Under the pieces are notes generated by a model, which saw only the letters and a program-made list of their open reading frames with translations, searched no databases and had not been told where the DNA came from. The position numbers and the translations under genes are program-made. 64,000 nt of DNA from Pseudomonas monteilii NBRC 103158 = DSM 14164 (GTDB lineage: Bacteria; Pseudomonadota; Gammaproteobacteria; Pseudomonadales; Pseudomonadaceae), in contig NZ_BBIS01000012.1 of the NCBI RefSeq assembly GCF_000730605.1, forward strand, positions 186,001 through 250,000. Reading direction: 5' to 3'. Below are positions 46,013 through 55,115 of this stretch, piece after piece; the first letter of the stretch is position 1, and each line of letters opens with the position of its first letter.

Positions 46013-47332
46013 ATGACACTGAACAACCTCGAAATCGACACCCTCGTCGTCGGCGCCGGCCAGGCCGGCGTGGCCATGAGCGAACACCTGAACAAGCTTG
46101 GCGTGCCGCACCTGGTGCTGGAGCGTAACCGCATCGCCGAAGCGTGGCGCACTGGCCGCTGGGACTCGCTGGTCGCCAACGGCCCGGTCTGGCACGACCG
46201 CTTCCCGGGCCTTGAATTCAACCTCGACGCTGACGCCTTCGCCGGCAAGGACCAGGTGGCTGACTACTTCGAGCAGTACGTACGCAAGTACAACCTGCCT
46301 GTGCGCACCGGTATTGAAGTAAAGCGCGTGGTGCGCAACAGCGACCGCCCTGGCTTTACCATCGAAACCAATGAAGGCGTGATTCGCGCCAACCGTGTGG
46401 TTGCTGCAACCGGCCCGTTCCAGAAGCCGGTGATCCCCGCCATTGCGCCAAAGGACAGCAACCTGCACCAGATCCATTCCGCCGCCTACTACAACCCTCA
46501 GCAACTGCCAGAAGGCGCAGTGCTGGTGGTAGGGGCCGGCTCCTCTGGCGTGCAAATCGCCGAAGAGCTGATGCGTGCGGGCCGTCAGGTGTACCTGTCG
46601 GTCGGTGCCCACGACCGCCCACCGCGTGCCTACCGAAACCGCGACTTCTGCTGGTGGCTGGGCGTGCTGGGTGAGTGGGACGCAGAAATCGCCAAGCCCG
46701 GCCGCGAGCACGTGACCATTGCCGTCAGCGGCGCCCGTGGCGGCCACACCGTAGACTTCCGCGCCCTCGCCCATCAAGGCATGACCCTGGTCGGCCTGAC
46801 CCAGTCGTTCGAAAACGGCGTGGCACGCTTCCAGGACAACCTGGTCGAGAACATCAACCGTGGCGACGAAAACTACCTGGCCCTGCTGGATGCCGCCGAT
46901 GCCTACATCGAACGCAACGGCCTGGACCTGCCGCAAGAGCCCGAAGCCCGCCAGCGCCTGGCCGACCCGGAATGCATGGTCAACCCGCTGCAGCAGCTGG
47001 ACCTGGCCAAGGCCGGTGTCAGCAGCATCATCTGGGCCACCGGTTACGGTGTGGATTTCAGCTGGCTGCAGGTAGACACCTTCGACGCCAACGGCAAACC
47101 CCAGCACCAGCGCGGCGTAGCCCGTGAGCCCGGCGTGTACTTCCTGGGCCTGCCGTGGCTGTCGCGCCGTGGCTCGTCGTTCATCTGGGGCGTGTGGCAC
47201 GACGCCAAGCACGTCGCCGGCCACATCGCCACGCAACGCACCTACCTGGCCTACCGCGACCGCGAACAGCGCGACGCGGATGAGCAGCAAGACAACACCA
47301 TCAGCAACGTCAGCACCCTCGGAGCCCACTGA
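46013..47332 (+). CDS. flavin-containing monooxygenase (FMO/CzcO-like)
   Basis: A 439-residue FAD- and NADPH-dependent oxygenase. The FAD motif is VVGAGQAGVAMSEHLNKLG, and the NADPH motif is VVGAGSSGVQIAEELMRAG (about residues 170-188). Between them, LHQIHSAAYYNP resembles the FxGxxxHxxxY fingerprint of class B monooxygenases. ATGYGVDFSWL closes the domain. Such enzymes hydroxylate nitrogen or sulfur or insert oxygen beside a carbonyl. The next gene, a Rid-family protein, starts in its stop codon (TGATG). The ATG at 46013 is used; the upstream open frame is antisense to the M20 gene. Confidence 0.85.
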   Translation: MTLNNLEIDTLVVGAGQAGVAMSEHLNKLGVPHLVLERNRIAEAWRTGRWDSLVANGPVWHDRFPGLEFNLDADAFAGKDQVADYFEQYVRKYNLPVRTGIEVKRVVRNSDRPGFTIETNEGVIRANRVVAATGPFQKPVIPAIAPKDSNLHQIHSAAYYNPQQLPEGAVLVVGAGSSGVQIAEELMRAGRQVYLSVGAHDRPPRAYRNRDFCWWLGVLGEWDAEIAKPGREHVTIAVSGARGGHTVDFRALAHQGMTLVGLTQSFENGVARFQDNLVENINRGDENYLALLDAADAYIERNGLDLPQEPEARQRLADPECMVNPLQQLDLAKAGVSSIIWATGYGVDFSWLQVDTFDANGKPQHQRGVAREPGVYFLGLPWLSRRGSSFIWGVWHDAKHVAGHIATQRTYLAYRDREQRDADEQQDNTISNVSTLGAH

Positions 47333-47748
47333 TGCCTACTCATACCCGCATCCGCATGTTCAACACCAAGGAAACCTACCCCAACCAGACCCTGGACAAC
47401 GACCTGTGCCAGGCCGTGCGGGCCGGTAACACCATTTATGTGCGCGGCCAGGTCGGTACCGACTTCGAAGGCAAGCTGGTGGGCCTGGGCGACCCTCGGG
47501 CGCAGACCGAGCAGGCGATGAAAAACGTCAAGCAACTGCTTGAAGAAGCCGGCTCGGACCTGTCGCATATCGTCAAGACCACCACTTACATCACCGACCC
47601 GCGCTTCCGCGAGCCGGTGTACAAGGAAGTGGGCAAGTGGCTCAAGGGGGTGTTCCCGATTTCCACCGGGCTGGTGGTGGCCGGGTTGGCCCAGGCCGAG
47701 TGGCTGATGGAAATCGATGTGATCGCCGTGGTGCCGGATCAGGCGTGA
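47332..47748 (+). CDS. Rid-family protein lacking the archetypal arginine
   Basis: A 138-residue single-domain YjgF/YER057c/UK114 protein. Typical parts are GNTIYVRGQVGTDFEGKLVG, AQTEQAMKNVKQLLEEAGSD and IVKTTTYITDPRF. RidA enzymes hydrolyse enamine/imine intermediates using an Arg in FPARS. Here the segment reads FPISTGLVVAGLA with Ser111 in that place, so it belongs to a divergent Rid subgroup with altered or lost deaminase activity. It is translationally coupled to the monooxygenase and may process an unstable oxidized nitrogen product. It overlaps the convergent TIM-barrel gene by 10 bases. Confidence 0.88.
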   Translation: MPTHTRIRMFNTKETYPNQTLDNDLCQAVRAGNTIYVRGQVGTDFEGKLVGLGDPRAQTEQAMKNVKQLLEEAGSDLSHIVKTTTYITDPRFREPVYKEVGKWLKGVFPISTGLVVAGLAQAEWLMEIDVIAVVPDQA

Positions 47749-48566
47749 CCGGCAACCTGCACGGCAGGTAACCCACGCCTGTCATGCAACCAGGCGTGGG
47801 TTACCTGTGCCGCCGCTTGCAGCCGCTGTGTTGCGGGCAAGCCGGCGGACGGCACCTCCACGCTGATACACAGGTCGCCGGGCAACGCCGCAAGCAACTG
47901 CGCCAGCGGCAGTTGCCCCTCCCCCGGCAACAGGCGGCCCTCACGCGCTTCCTGAATGATCAGATCGTCCGCAGGCCCCAGCAGCGGTGCATCGCACAAT
48001 TGCACGGCCCGCAGCAGGTGTGGGTTGACCCGCATGATGTCAGCCACCTGGCCACCCGAGCGGAACAGGTGCAAGGCATCGACCAGCACGCCTCCGTTGT
48101 CCTGCCCCGCCCCCATCACCACCGCGCACGCCTGTTGCAAGGTCGCCACCGGCCGCCAGCGCATGAACTCCAGGTCCACCCGCAGCCCGTGGTCACGCGC
48201 CAGTTGGCACAGCGCTGCAAAGTTGCCGGTCAGGCGTGCAACATCCCGGTCGTCCCCCGACACCGTCAGGCTCGTCGCCCCCAGTTCGGCACCGGAGGCC
48301 AACAGCGCCTGGTAATCGGCAACCCGGGTTTGCGCCGTCAGCGAGACGAACTCGATGTCCGTCACACGCACGCCTTCCCCTGCCATCACTGCCCGCAGTT
48401 CGCGCATGGCCTGGCTACCGGCCGCAACCGGATAAGCCTGCGCCCCCGGCATCACCGGGTGCAGGCGCAGGCCCACGGCACTGAAGCCAGCGCGCCGCGC
48501 CTCGCGCACCAAACTCACTGGCGCCAGCTCCAGCGCCGTCAGGTGCGCCACGCCCAGGCCATTCAA
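47739..48566 (-). CDS. sugar phosphate isomerase/epimerase-like TIM-barrel protein
   Basis: About 275 residues with the xylose-isomerase-like TIM-barrel fold. Visible parts are LAPVSLVREARRAGFSAVGL at the start, the metal-ligand candidate Glu in RVDLEFMRW, VDALHLFRSGG, AVQLCDAPLLGP and ISVEVPSAGLP. Families with this fold include sugar epimerases, inosose dehydratase and 3-dehydroshikimate dehydratase. The likely start is a TTG at 48566 that overlaps the SDR stop (TTGA); a GTG at 48551 is possible. It is the last gene of the four-gene cluster. Confidence 0.78.
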   Translation of the reverse strand: MNGLGVAHLTALELAPVSLVREARRAGFSAVGLRLHPVMPGAQAYPVAAGSQAMRELRAVMAGEGVRVTDIEFVSLTAQTRVADYQALLASGAELGATSLTVSGDDRDVARLTGNFAALCQLARDHGLRVDLEFMRWRPVATLQQACAVVMGAGQDNGGVLVDALHLFRSGGQVADIMRVNPHLLRAVQLCDAPLLGPADDLIIQEAREGRLLPGEGQLPLAQLLAALPGDLCISVEVPSAGLPATQRLQAAAQVTHAWLHDRRGLPAVQVAGHA

Positions 48567-49303
48567 TAGGTCGCCCTCCCACCACTGAGGTCGAACACGA
48601 AGCCGGTGGTAAAGCTGCATTCGGGGCCGGCGATCCAGCTGACCATGTTGGCAATCTCCTCGGCCTTGAGGAAGCGCCCCATGGGGATTTTGGCCTTGCT
48701 CGCGGCAATGTGCTCCGCTGTCATTTCGGCCATCAGTGGTGTCTCGACCATGGCCGGTGCCACACAGTTGAGCAGTACGCCGTCCTGCGCCAGCTCCTTG
48801 GCCGCCGCCTTGGTGAAGGCGATGACCCCGGCCTTGGCTGCCGAATAGGCCGAGATGTACTGCACGCCATCCTTCCCGGCCATGGAGGCAATGTTGACGA
48901 TGCGTCCGTAGCGGTTTTCACGCATGTGCGCGATGGCGGTGCGGCAGCAATAGAACACGCCGTTCAGGTCGATGGCGATGACTTTGTCCCAGGCCTCTGG
49001 CGGGTACTCCCATGACGCCACCACCGGGCCGTTGATGCCGGCATTGTTGACCAGAATCTGCACCTGCCCCAAGCGTGCCAGCGTCTCGGCGAACGCTGCC
49101 TCTACCGAGGCCAGCGATGACACATCCACCGCCTGGCGCAGCACCGGCTCAAAGCCCTTTTCAAGGCTGTTCCAGCCATCGACAGCGAGGTCCCAGATCA
49201 CCACCTGGGCGCCCGCTGCATGCAAGCGCTGGGCGATCGCCAGGCCGATGCCACGCATGCCGCCGGTGACGATTGCGGTCTGGCCTTGCAGGTACTGGCT
49301 CAT
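48563..49303 (-). CDS. short-chain dehydrogenase in the amidohydrolase cluster
   Basis: A 246-residue classical SDR: AIVTGGMRGIGLAIAQRLHA (cofactor motif), VVIWDLAVDGW with Asp after beta 2 (NAD+ preference), VNNAG, catalytic Ser in NIASMAGKDG, YSAAKAG, and TGFVFDLSGGRATY at the end. It overlaps the MFS gene (ATGA) upstream and the TIM-barrel gene downstream, so the three are tightly coupled. It probably oxidizes a hydroxyl group of the imported compound. Confidence 0.88.
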   Translation of the reverse strand: MSQYLQGQTAIVTGGMRGIGLAIAQRLHAAGAQVVIWDLAVDGWNSLEKGFEPVLRQAVDVSSLASVEAAFAETLARLGQVQILVNNAGINGPVVASWEYPPEAWDKVIAIDLNGVFYCCRTAIAHMRENRYGRIVNIASMAGKDGVQYISAYSAAKAGVIAFTKAAAKELAQDGVLLNCVAPAMVETPLMAEMTAEHIAASKAKIPMGRFLKAEEIANMVSWIAGPECSFTTGFVFDLSGGRATY

Positions 49304-50649
49304 TGTTTTGCTCCATTTTCGACAGTTGGAATATCCGGCAAGCGACGCAGGTCGCTGACCATGAACAGGTAGCACAGCGCCCCCAGCACGGTGATCGACG
49401 ACACGAACGCCAAAGCCCAGACGAACGAGCCGGTGAGCGAAACGATGATGCCGATGGTCAGGGGCGTAACGATGCCCGCCGCGTTGGCGAACAAGTTGAA
49501 CAAGCCACCACTGAGGCCCAGCAGGCCTTTCGGGGCGATATCGGAAACGATCATCCAGGCCAGCGCAGACATCCCTTGGGCGAAGTAGGCGATGCACAGA
49601 ATGGTGATCACCAGTGCATCCGACTCGACGTAGTTGGCCAACACGATCACCGACGCGGTGAGCAGCCCGGCGATCACCGGCAGCTTGCGCGCCACATTCA
49701 GCGAATAGCCACGGCGCAGCAAGGCGTCGGACAGCCAGCCGCCGACCAGCGTGCCCAGCGAGGCGGCAATGAACGGCAGCACCGCTACCCAGCCGACCTT
49801 GAGCCAGGGCATGTGCCGCTCGGTCACCAGGTAAGTGGGGAACCAGGTGAGGAAAAACACGTTGGTGGAGTTGCAGGCGAACTGCCCCAGGCAGATGCCC
49901 AGCATGTTGCGGTGCTTGAGCAGCGCCGGAATCTGCGACCAGCGGAACACTGTGGCTTTCTGCCCGCCATCGACTACCCCGCCACCCGCGGCGATGTAGT
50001 CCAGCTCGGCCTGGTTGGCCGTGGTGGACTGGTGCGGCTCATGGTATTTGCGCCACCACACCAGGCCATAGAGGATGCCCATCAGGCCCACGGCCATCAG
50101 CAGAAAGCGCCAGCCATAGGCATGCAGCACCCAGAATAGCAACGGCGTCAGGAACGCCAGGCCGGTGTATTCGGCAAAGGTGTAGATACCCGTTGCCCTG
50201 GCCCGCTCGCTCTGCGGGAACCAAGTGGCCACTACCCGGCTGTTGGTAGGGAAGCACGGTGCTTCGGTTACTCCCACCAGAAAGCGCATGCCCAGCAAAG
50301 ACAGAAAGCCCTGCGCCAGCCCTTGCAGGCCGGTGAACAGCGACCACAGCGTCAGCGCCAGCCAGTAGGTGAGTTTGGTGCCCAACCGGTCGATGAGGAT
50401 GCCACCCGGGATCTGCGCGGCGGCGTAAGTCCACGAAAAGGCGGAAAAGATCACCCCCATCATCGCTGCGTTCAAGCCCAGGTCGGCACTGATGCTGGGC
50501 GCCGCAATACCCATCACGCTACGGTCGAGGTAGTTGATCATGGTGCCGCCGGAGATCAGCGCCAGGATCGTGAAGCGGGTGCGGGTGCGTTGCTGCGCGC
50601 GCGCCGGGGTGTCGAACACCCCGAGGCTGGCGTTCTGTTCAGTGTTCAT
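49300..50649 (-). CDS. MFS permease (ACS family, hexuronate/glucarate-like)
   Basis: A 449-residue 12-helix carrier. It starts RFTILALISGGTMINYLDRS and has FSAFSWTYAAAQIPGGILID and LGTKLTYWLALTLWSLFTGL, the pattern of the glucarate, galactonate and hexuronate transporters. It should import an organic anion with protons or sodium. The ATG at 50649 gives the family N-terminus. It lies 41 bases after the amidohydrolase and overlaps the SDR. Confidence 0.88.
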   Translation of the reverse strand: MNTEQNASLGVFDTPARAQQRTRTRFTILALISGGTMINYLDRSVMGIAAPSISADLGLNAAMMGVIFSAFSWTYAAAQIPGGILIDRLGTKLTYWLALTLWSLFTGLQGLAQGFLSLLGMRFLVGVTEAPCFPTNSRVVATWFPQSERARATGIYTFAEYTGLAFLTPLLFWVLHAYGWRFLLMAVGLMGILYGLVWWRKYHEPHQSTTANQAELDYIAAGGGVVDGGQKATVFRWSQIPALLKHRNMLGICLGQFACNSTNVFFLTWFPTYLVTERHMPWLKVGWVAVLPFIAASLGTLVGGWLSDALLRRGYSLNVARKLPVIAGLLTASVIVLANYVESDALVITILCIAYFAQGMSALAWMIVSDIAPKGLLGLSGGLFNLFANAAGIVTPLTIGIIVSLTGSFVWALAFVSSITVLGALCYLFMVSDLRRLPDIPTVENGAKQ

Positions 50650-50690
50650 GACGGTTGCTCTCTTGTTATTGGAATGGCAAAACCTGGGTT

Positions 50691-51518
50691 CTAGGCGAAC
50701 CCGAACAGACGGCGGGGTGTGTCCCACATCACTGCACGGCGCATGCGGGCATCCGGCATCAGGCATTCGGCCAGTTTCAGCAACGGGCCGTAGTCCACCC
50801 GCGAGCGCTGGCGAATGAACGGCCAGTCCGAACCCCATACGCAGGCCTCGGGGCCAAAGGCTTCGAGCAGGGCATGGACGTAGGCACTGCTCTGCTCCAG
50901 CAAGGCATCGGCGGCGGCGAATTTCTGCATGCCCGACAGTTTCACGCTGGTCCGGCCACTGTCGGCCAGCCGCAGCAAGGCCTGGAAGCCAGCTTGTTGC
51001 ACCCCGGCGGCGACATCCGGGCGGCCACAGTGATCGATCAACAGACGCGCTCGGGAGCCTTGCAGCAGGCCATGCAGGTCCAGCAACTGGTCTTCGCACA
51101 CCTGCACCTGGGCGAACAGGTCAAGCTCGGCGACCTTGCCGAACAGCCCGTTAACATCCTTGAGGCTGGCCACCCCGTACAACGCGGGGTTGAAGGCGAT
51201 ACCGACCACCCCTTGCGCCTGCAGCGCAGCCAGCGCATCGAGAGGGATACTTGCCTCGACCACCGCCACGCCCTTGAACCGCCCTTGCCCGGTGACCAAG
51301 GCGTGCAGCAGGCAACGGTTGTCGGTGTGGTAGCCGCTGTTGGGGCCGACGAGCAAGGCATGCTGTACACCGTAGGCGTCCATCACCCGGGTGAACTGCT
51401 CCTGGGTCGCCACCTCCTGGCCAGAGGGCGCATAGGGTGCGTCGGGGTGGTAAGGGAAACGGGCGGGGTCAAACAAATGGTTATGGCAATCGATCTTCGG
51501 TTCGTCAAAGATGTTCAC
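50691..51518 (-). CDS. amidohydrolase (lactonase-like, COG3618 type)
   Basis: A 275-residue TIM-barrel hydrolase of the amidohydrolase-2 family. The metal-site start is KIDCHNHLFDPARFPYH, with later ligand candidates in LLIDHCGRPDVAAG and CVWGSDWPFIRQRS. The family includes fuconolactonase-like and 2-pyrone-4,6-dicarboxylate lactonase-like enzymes. A GTG start at 51518 has GGGAG upstream and gives the family N-terminus. It is the first gene of the cluster and divergent from a LysR gene. Confidence 0.84.
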   Translation of the reverse strand: MNIFDEPKIDCHNHLFDPARFPYHPDAPYAPSGQEVATQEQFTRVMDAYGVQHALLVGPNSGYHTDNRCLLHALVTGQGRFKGVAVVEASIPLDALAALQAQGVVGIAFNPALYGVASLKDVNGLFGKVAELDLFAQVQVCEDQLLDLHGLLQGSRARLLIDHCGRPDVAAGVQQAGFQALLRLADSGRTSVKLSGMQKFAAADALLEQSSAYVHALLEAFGPEACVWGSDWPFIRQRSRVDYGPLLKLAECLMPDARMRRAVMWDTPRRLFGFA

Positions 51519-51665
51519 GCAGCACTCCCGGCAAGCACCGCTGCGCTTGCCTGCAGATCTTGTTATTGTGCGCCGCAAAGGCGATTTGGCTGTGTTCAAG
51601 ATACTGCGTGGGCGGGTTTGACGCTCATACCCAGATGGCGAAAACCATAACCGAAGGTAATACAC

Positions 51666-52604
51666 ATGCTGCTTGGCAACGAAGGCGCAGACGCAAGCCC
51701 CATGGTGTTCAAACTGCGGCACATGGAAGTGTTCCGTGCGGTGATGCTGACCGGCTCGATCAGCGCGGCGGCCAAGCTGCTGTACGTGTCACAGCCGGCC
51801 GTGAGCAAGCTGATCCAGTACATCGAGGGGCGCCTGGCCTATCGCTTGTTCGAGCGCATCAACAACCGCCTGGTGCCCACCGCCGAGGCGCAGGTGCTGT
51901 TCCGTGAAGTCGAGCGGGTGTACCAGGCGGCGCTGGAGGTGAATGAATGTGCGCTGTCATTGGGTGCCGGCGGCCACCGCAAGCTGCGTATCTCTTGCAG
52001 CGCCTCGCTGTCGACGGTGGTCATCCCGATTGCCCTGGCGCAGCTCAAGCGCGAGGCGCCTTCGCTGGACATCGAGTGGCAAACCTCGCTGATGGGCGAA
52101 ATGCCCAACCAGATCCTGTCGAAAAAGGTCGACCTGTCGATTGCCGCCCTGCCCGTGGTGCACGATCACCTGCATTCGCAGGCCTTCATGCGCGGGCGCA
52201 TGGTGGTGGTGATGCCACCCGACCACGCCTTGGCCGGGCATGGCTCGCTGACCTTGCAGCAGCTGGAAGGCCATGCGCTGTTGCTGTTCAGGCCCGACAT
52301 GCCGTTTGGCAAACTGCTGGCCGGGCACATCGAGCGGCGCGGGCTGCAATTGAAATCACTGTTGTCGTTCACCAACGCCAACGAAGCAGTGGCCCTGGTG
52401 AAGCAAGGCATGGGCATCAGTGTGATCGACGAATTCGTGGCGCAGGACAGTGGGTTGGCGGCGGTGCCGCTGGCCGATGAAATTCACTTTGATATCAGCT
52501 TTGTCTATTCGCGGTTCGAGCCGCCGTCGCATGCGGCGATGCATTTGATGCGGGTGTTGAAGGGGCAGGCGCAGAAACTGGGCCGGGCGATTGCGCCAGC
52601 ATGA
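51666..52604 (+). CDS. LysR-family regulator of the amidohydrolase cluster
   Basis: A 312-residue LysR protein. The HTH is LRHMEVFRAVMLTGSISAAA then KLLYVSQPAVSKLIQYIEGR. The effector domain begins KLRISCSASLSTVVIPIALA. It is divergent from the amidohydrolase across 147 bases, the standard position for the activator of a catabolic operon. GAAGG lies 7 bases before the ATG at 51666; a second in-frame ATG is at 51702. Confidence 0.88.
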   Translation: MLLGNEGADASPMVFKLRHMEVFRAVMLTGSISAAAKLLYVSQPAVSKLIQYIEGRLAYRLFERINNRLVPTAEAQVLFREVERVYQAALEVNECALSLGAGGHRKLRISCSASLSTVVIPIALAQLKREAPSLDIEWQTSLMGEMPNQILSKKVDLSIAALPVVHDHLHSQAFMRGRMVVVMPPDHALAGHGSLTLQQLEGHALLLFRPDMPFGKLLAGHIERRGLQLKSLLSFTNANEAVALVKQGMGISVIDEFVAQDSGLAAVPLADEIHFDISFVYSRFEPPSHAAMHLMRVLKGQAQKLGRAIAPA

Positions 52605-52623
52605 TTCAACAGCCCGGCGCAAT

Positions 52624-52643
52624 CCCGTGCAGGAGCGCACGGG
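52624..52643. terminator. hairpin between LysR and TonB receptor genes
   Basis: CCCGTGC pairs with GCACGGG around AGGAGC, between two convergent genes. Confidence 0.55.
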
Positions 52644-55049
52644 TTAGAAGCCTATGGTTGCCGACAACAAGTAAGTACGCGGCGTGGAAAGGGTCAAGCC
52701 CGGCTCACTGTCATCCGAAGCCCCCGCCGAGCTCCAGTAACGATCATCCAGCACATTCTCGACACTGGCCCGCAAGGTAACCTCGGTAGCATCTACCTTG
52801 AAGGCATAGCGCGTGCCCAGATCGTAACGCTCCCAGCCATCGATCTGCTTGCTGTTGTTCTGGTCCAGGTACTGCGAGCTGGAATGAATGCCCCGCGCCG
52901 TCAGGGTAAGCCCGTTCACACCCGGCACGTCCCATTCGGCGCCGAGGTTGACGTTGTACTCGGGCGTGGCCGGCGCGCGATTGCCATCGTAGGCGCCACC
53001 CACGGTGTCGGTCAGCTCGCTGTCGATGTACATGACCCCACCCAGCACCCGCACGCCTTGCACGGGTTCGCCGAATACGCTCAACTCGATACCACGGTTG
53101 TCACGCTTGCCATTAGGCCCGAACACCCGCGAGGTGGCGTTGGTCTCGTAGGCCGGCTGGCGAATGCGGAATGCGCTGGCCGTGAACGCTACCTGGCCCA
53201 GGTCGTACTTGGCCCCTACCTCAACCTGGCGGCTGGTGAACGGCGGGAAAATCTGGTCTTCGTTGATCGACGTCGACGGCGCGATCTTGCCCTGGCTCAG
53301 GCCTTCCATGTAGTTGGCGTACAACGACAGCTGGTCAGTGACCTTGAGCAGCACGCCGCCCGAGGGCGAGACCTTTTCTTCGTCGTAGGCGGTCTCGCCT
53401 TTGACGCCGTCGCTCCAGTCATCCACCTGCACCCGCTGCCAGCGCGCGCCCAAGGTCAGCAGCAGGCGGTCGTCGAAAAACCCGAGGGTGTCGGCCAGGG
53501 CCACACCGGAGAAGCGGTTTTCTGTGTAGACCTGGGGATCGATGCGGGTGGGTGTGCCCGGGGTCGGGGTCGCTACCGGGTTGTAGAGGTTGCTGGGCGC
53601 CGAAGCATAGCGGGCGCCGCCGTTGGTGAAGTCCATGTAGAAGTAGGTGGCGGCCAGGTTCAACTCGTGGCTGACCGGCCCGGTGTGAAACCAGTTGCGA
53701 AGGCCTGCCATGGCGGTACGCACCGACTCATCGCGGGTGAAGTCCCGCGGCTGCACGGTGAAGTCGCCGGCATCGTTGGTGATGGACACGTTGTGCCGCA
53801 GGAAATCATGGTTGCTTTCACGCGCACCGACCGCGCCATAGGCCAGCAGCGACTCACTGACGTCGTATTCGGCATGCAACGCACCAAAGGTGTCGTTGGT
53901 GCGCGCCTTGCTCCAGGCCTGGGCATAGTTGTGGCGAACATCATTGGCATCCGGCACCTTGGCGTTGGCGCCGATCAGCACACGCTCCTGCGGTGCATCG
54001 GTGTCACGCTCGGTGTGGCCGAGGTCTGCCGACAGGCGCAGGCGCTCGCCGCGAAAATCCAGGCCCAGTACCGCCATTTCACGCTCGACACGCTGGTGGT
54101 CCCATTCGGTATCGCCGGCCTGCTTCACAGCATTCAAACGCACGCCGAACTGCTGGCCTTCGCCAAAACGCCGGCCAACATCCACCGCGCCACCTGCCTG
54201 GCCCGCCGACGCATAGCTGCCGGTAAACTCGGTGATCGGCTTGTCTGTGGCCCGCTTGGGCTGCACGTTGATACCGCCGCCCACGCTACCACGCGGCGAA
54301 ATGCCATTAATCAACTGGCTGGGGCCTTTGATGATATCGACCCGGTCGGCCATTTCCATGTCGATCGAGTAAGTCGGCAAGATACCGTACAGGCCGTTGT
54401 AGGCCACATCGCTGTTGAACAGGCTGAAGCCGCGAATGGTGAACTGCTCGAAACGCCCGCCTGCCGGATTGGTGGCCCGGACTGAAGGGTCGGTGGCGAT
54501 CAGTTCGCCCAAGGTTCGCGCCTGCTGGTTCTTCACCAGTTCGCTGGTGTAGCTGGTGATGCTGAATGGGGTTTCCATGAAATCACGCGACCCCAGCAGG
54601 CCTTGCGCGCCCCGCCGAGCCACTTGGCCGCCAGCATAGGGCTGCGTTTCGTTGCTTGCGACCAGCCCGCCAACGATGCTGGTCGGGGCGATTTCCAAAG
54701 CGCCACCGGCCTCGGGTGCCGGCATCAGGGTGAAGGCCCCCTCACCCACCGGCAGCAACTGCAAGCCGCTGCCGCGCAGCAGCTGCATGAAACCTTCTTC
54801 GACACTGTAGCTACCAGACAGGCCATTGCTCTGCCGGCCCTGGACCAGTGCCGGGTCCAGCGAAAGGCTGACGCCGGCCTGGTCGGCAAACCGGCTGAGC
54901 ACGGCGCCCAGGCTGGCGGCCGGCACCTGATAGGCACGGCGCGCCGGCTCATCAGCCCAGGCGGGTACGGACAACAACAAGCTCATGGCGAACAACGGGC
55001 GCACTGCGCGCACCAGTGGGCGCAGGCGGCAAGACATTACTGCTGACAT
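52644..55049 (-). CDS. TonB-dependent siderophore receptor with signalling domain
   Basis: An 801-residue outer-membrane receptor. A signal peptide (about residues 1-32, ending VPAWA) is followed by an STN signalling domain (YQVPAASLGAVLSRFADQAG and VSLSLDPALVQGRQSNGLSG, about 40-95). The plug begins near 150 (LLGSRDFMETPFSITSYTSE), with DRVDIIKGPSQLINGI. The barrel ends YLLSATIGF with a terminal Phe. This is a FpvA/FhuE-type transducer for a ferric siderophore. The FecR and ECF sigma genes immediately upstream complete a cell-surface signalling system. Confidence 0.92.
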   Translation of the reverse strand: MSAVMSCRLRPLVRAVRPLFAMSLLLSVPAWADEPARRAYQVPAASLGAVLSRFADQAGVSLSLDPALVQGRQSNGLSGSYSVEEGFMQLLRGSGLQLLPVGEGAFTLMPAPEAGGALEIAPTSIVGGLVASNETQPYAGGQVARRGAQGLLGSRDFMETPFSITSYTSELVKNQQARTLGELIATDPSVRATNPAGGRFEQFTIRGFSLFNSDVAYNGLYGILPTYSIDMEMADRVDIIKGPSQLINGISPRGSVGGGINVQPKRATDKPITEFTGSYASAGQAGGAVDVGRRFGEGQQFGVRLNAVKQAGDTEWDHQRVEREMAVLGLDFRGERLRLSADLGHTERDTDAPQERVLIGANAKVPDANDVRHNYAQAWSKARTNDTFGALHAEYDVSESLLAYGAVGARESNHDFLRHNVSITNDAGDFTVQPRDFTRDESVRTAMAGLRNWFHTGPVSHELNLAATYFYMDFTNGGARYASAPSNLYNPVATPTPGTPTRIDPQVYTENRFSGVALADTLGFFDDRLLLTLGARWQRVQVDDWSDGVKGETAYDEEKVSPSGGVLLKVTDQLSLYANYMEGLSQGKIAPSTSINEDQIFPPFTSRQVEVGAKYDLGQVAFTASAFRIRQPAYETNATSRVFGPNGKRDNRGIELSVFGEPVQGVRVLGGVMYIDSELTDTVGGAYDGNRAPATPEYNVNLGAEWDVPGVNGLTLTARGIHSSSQYLDQNNSKQIDGWERYDLGTRYAFKVDATEVTLRASVENVLDDRYWSSAGASDDSEPGLTLSTPRTYLLSATIGF

Positions 55050-55115
55050 TGAAAATGGCTCCCCTTTATTTTCTTCTACCGGTAATGACCGGCGAGTGAA
55101 AAAAAGGGGACAGCC

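Noticed and set aside
52884..54485. 533-codon plus-strand frame opposite the TonB receptor
   Set aside because: Antisense shadow of a well-supported receptor gene.
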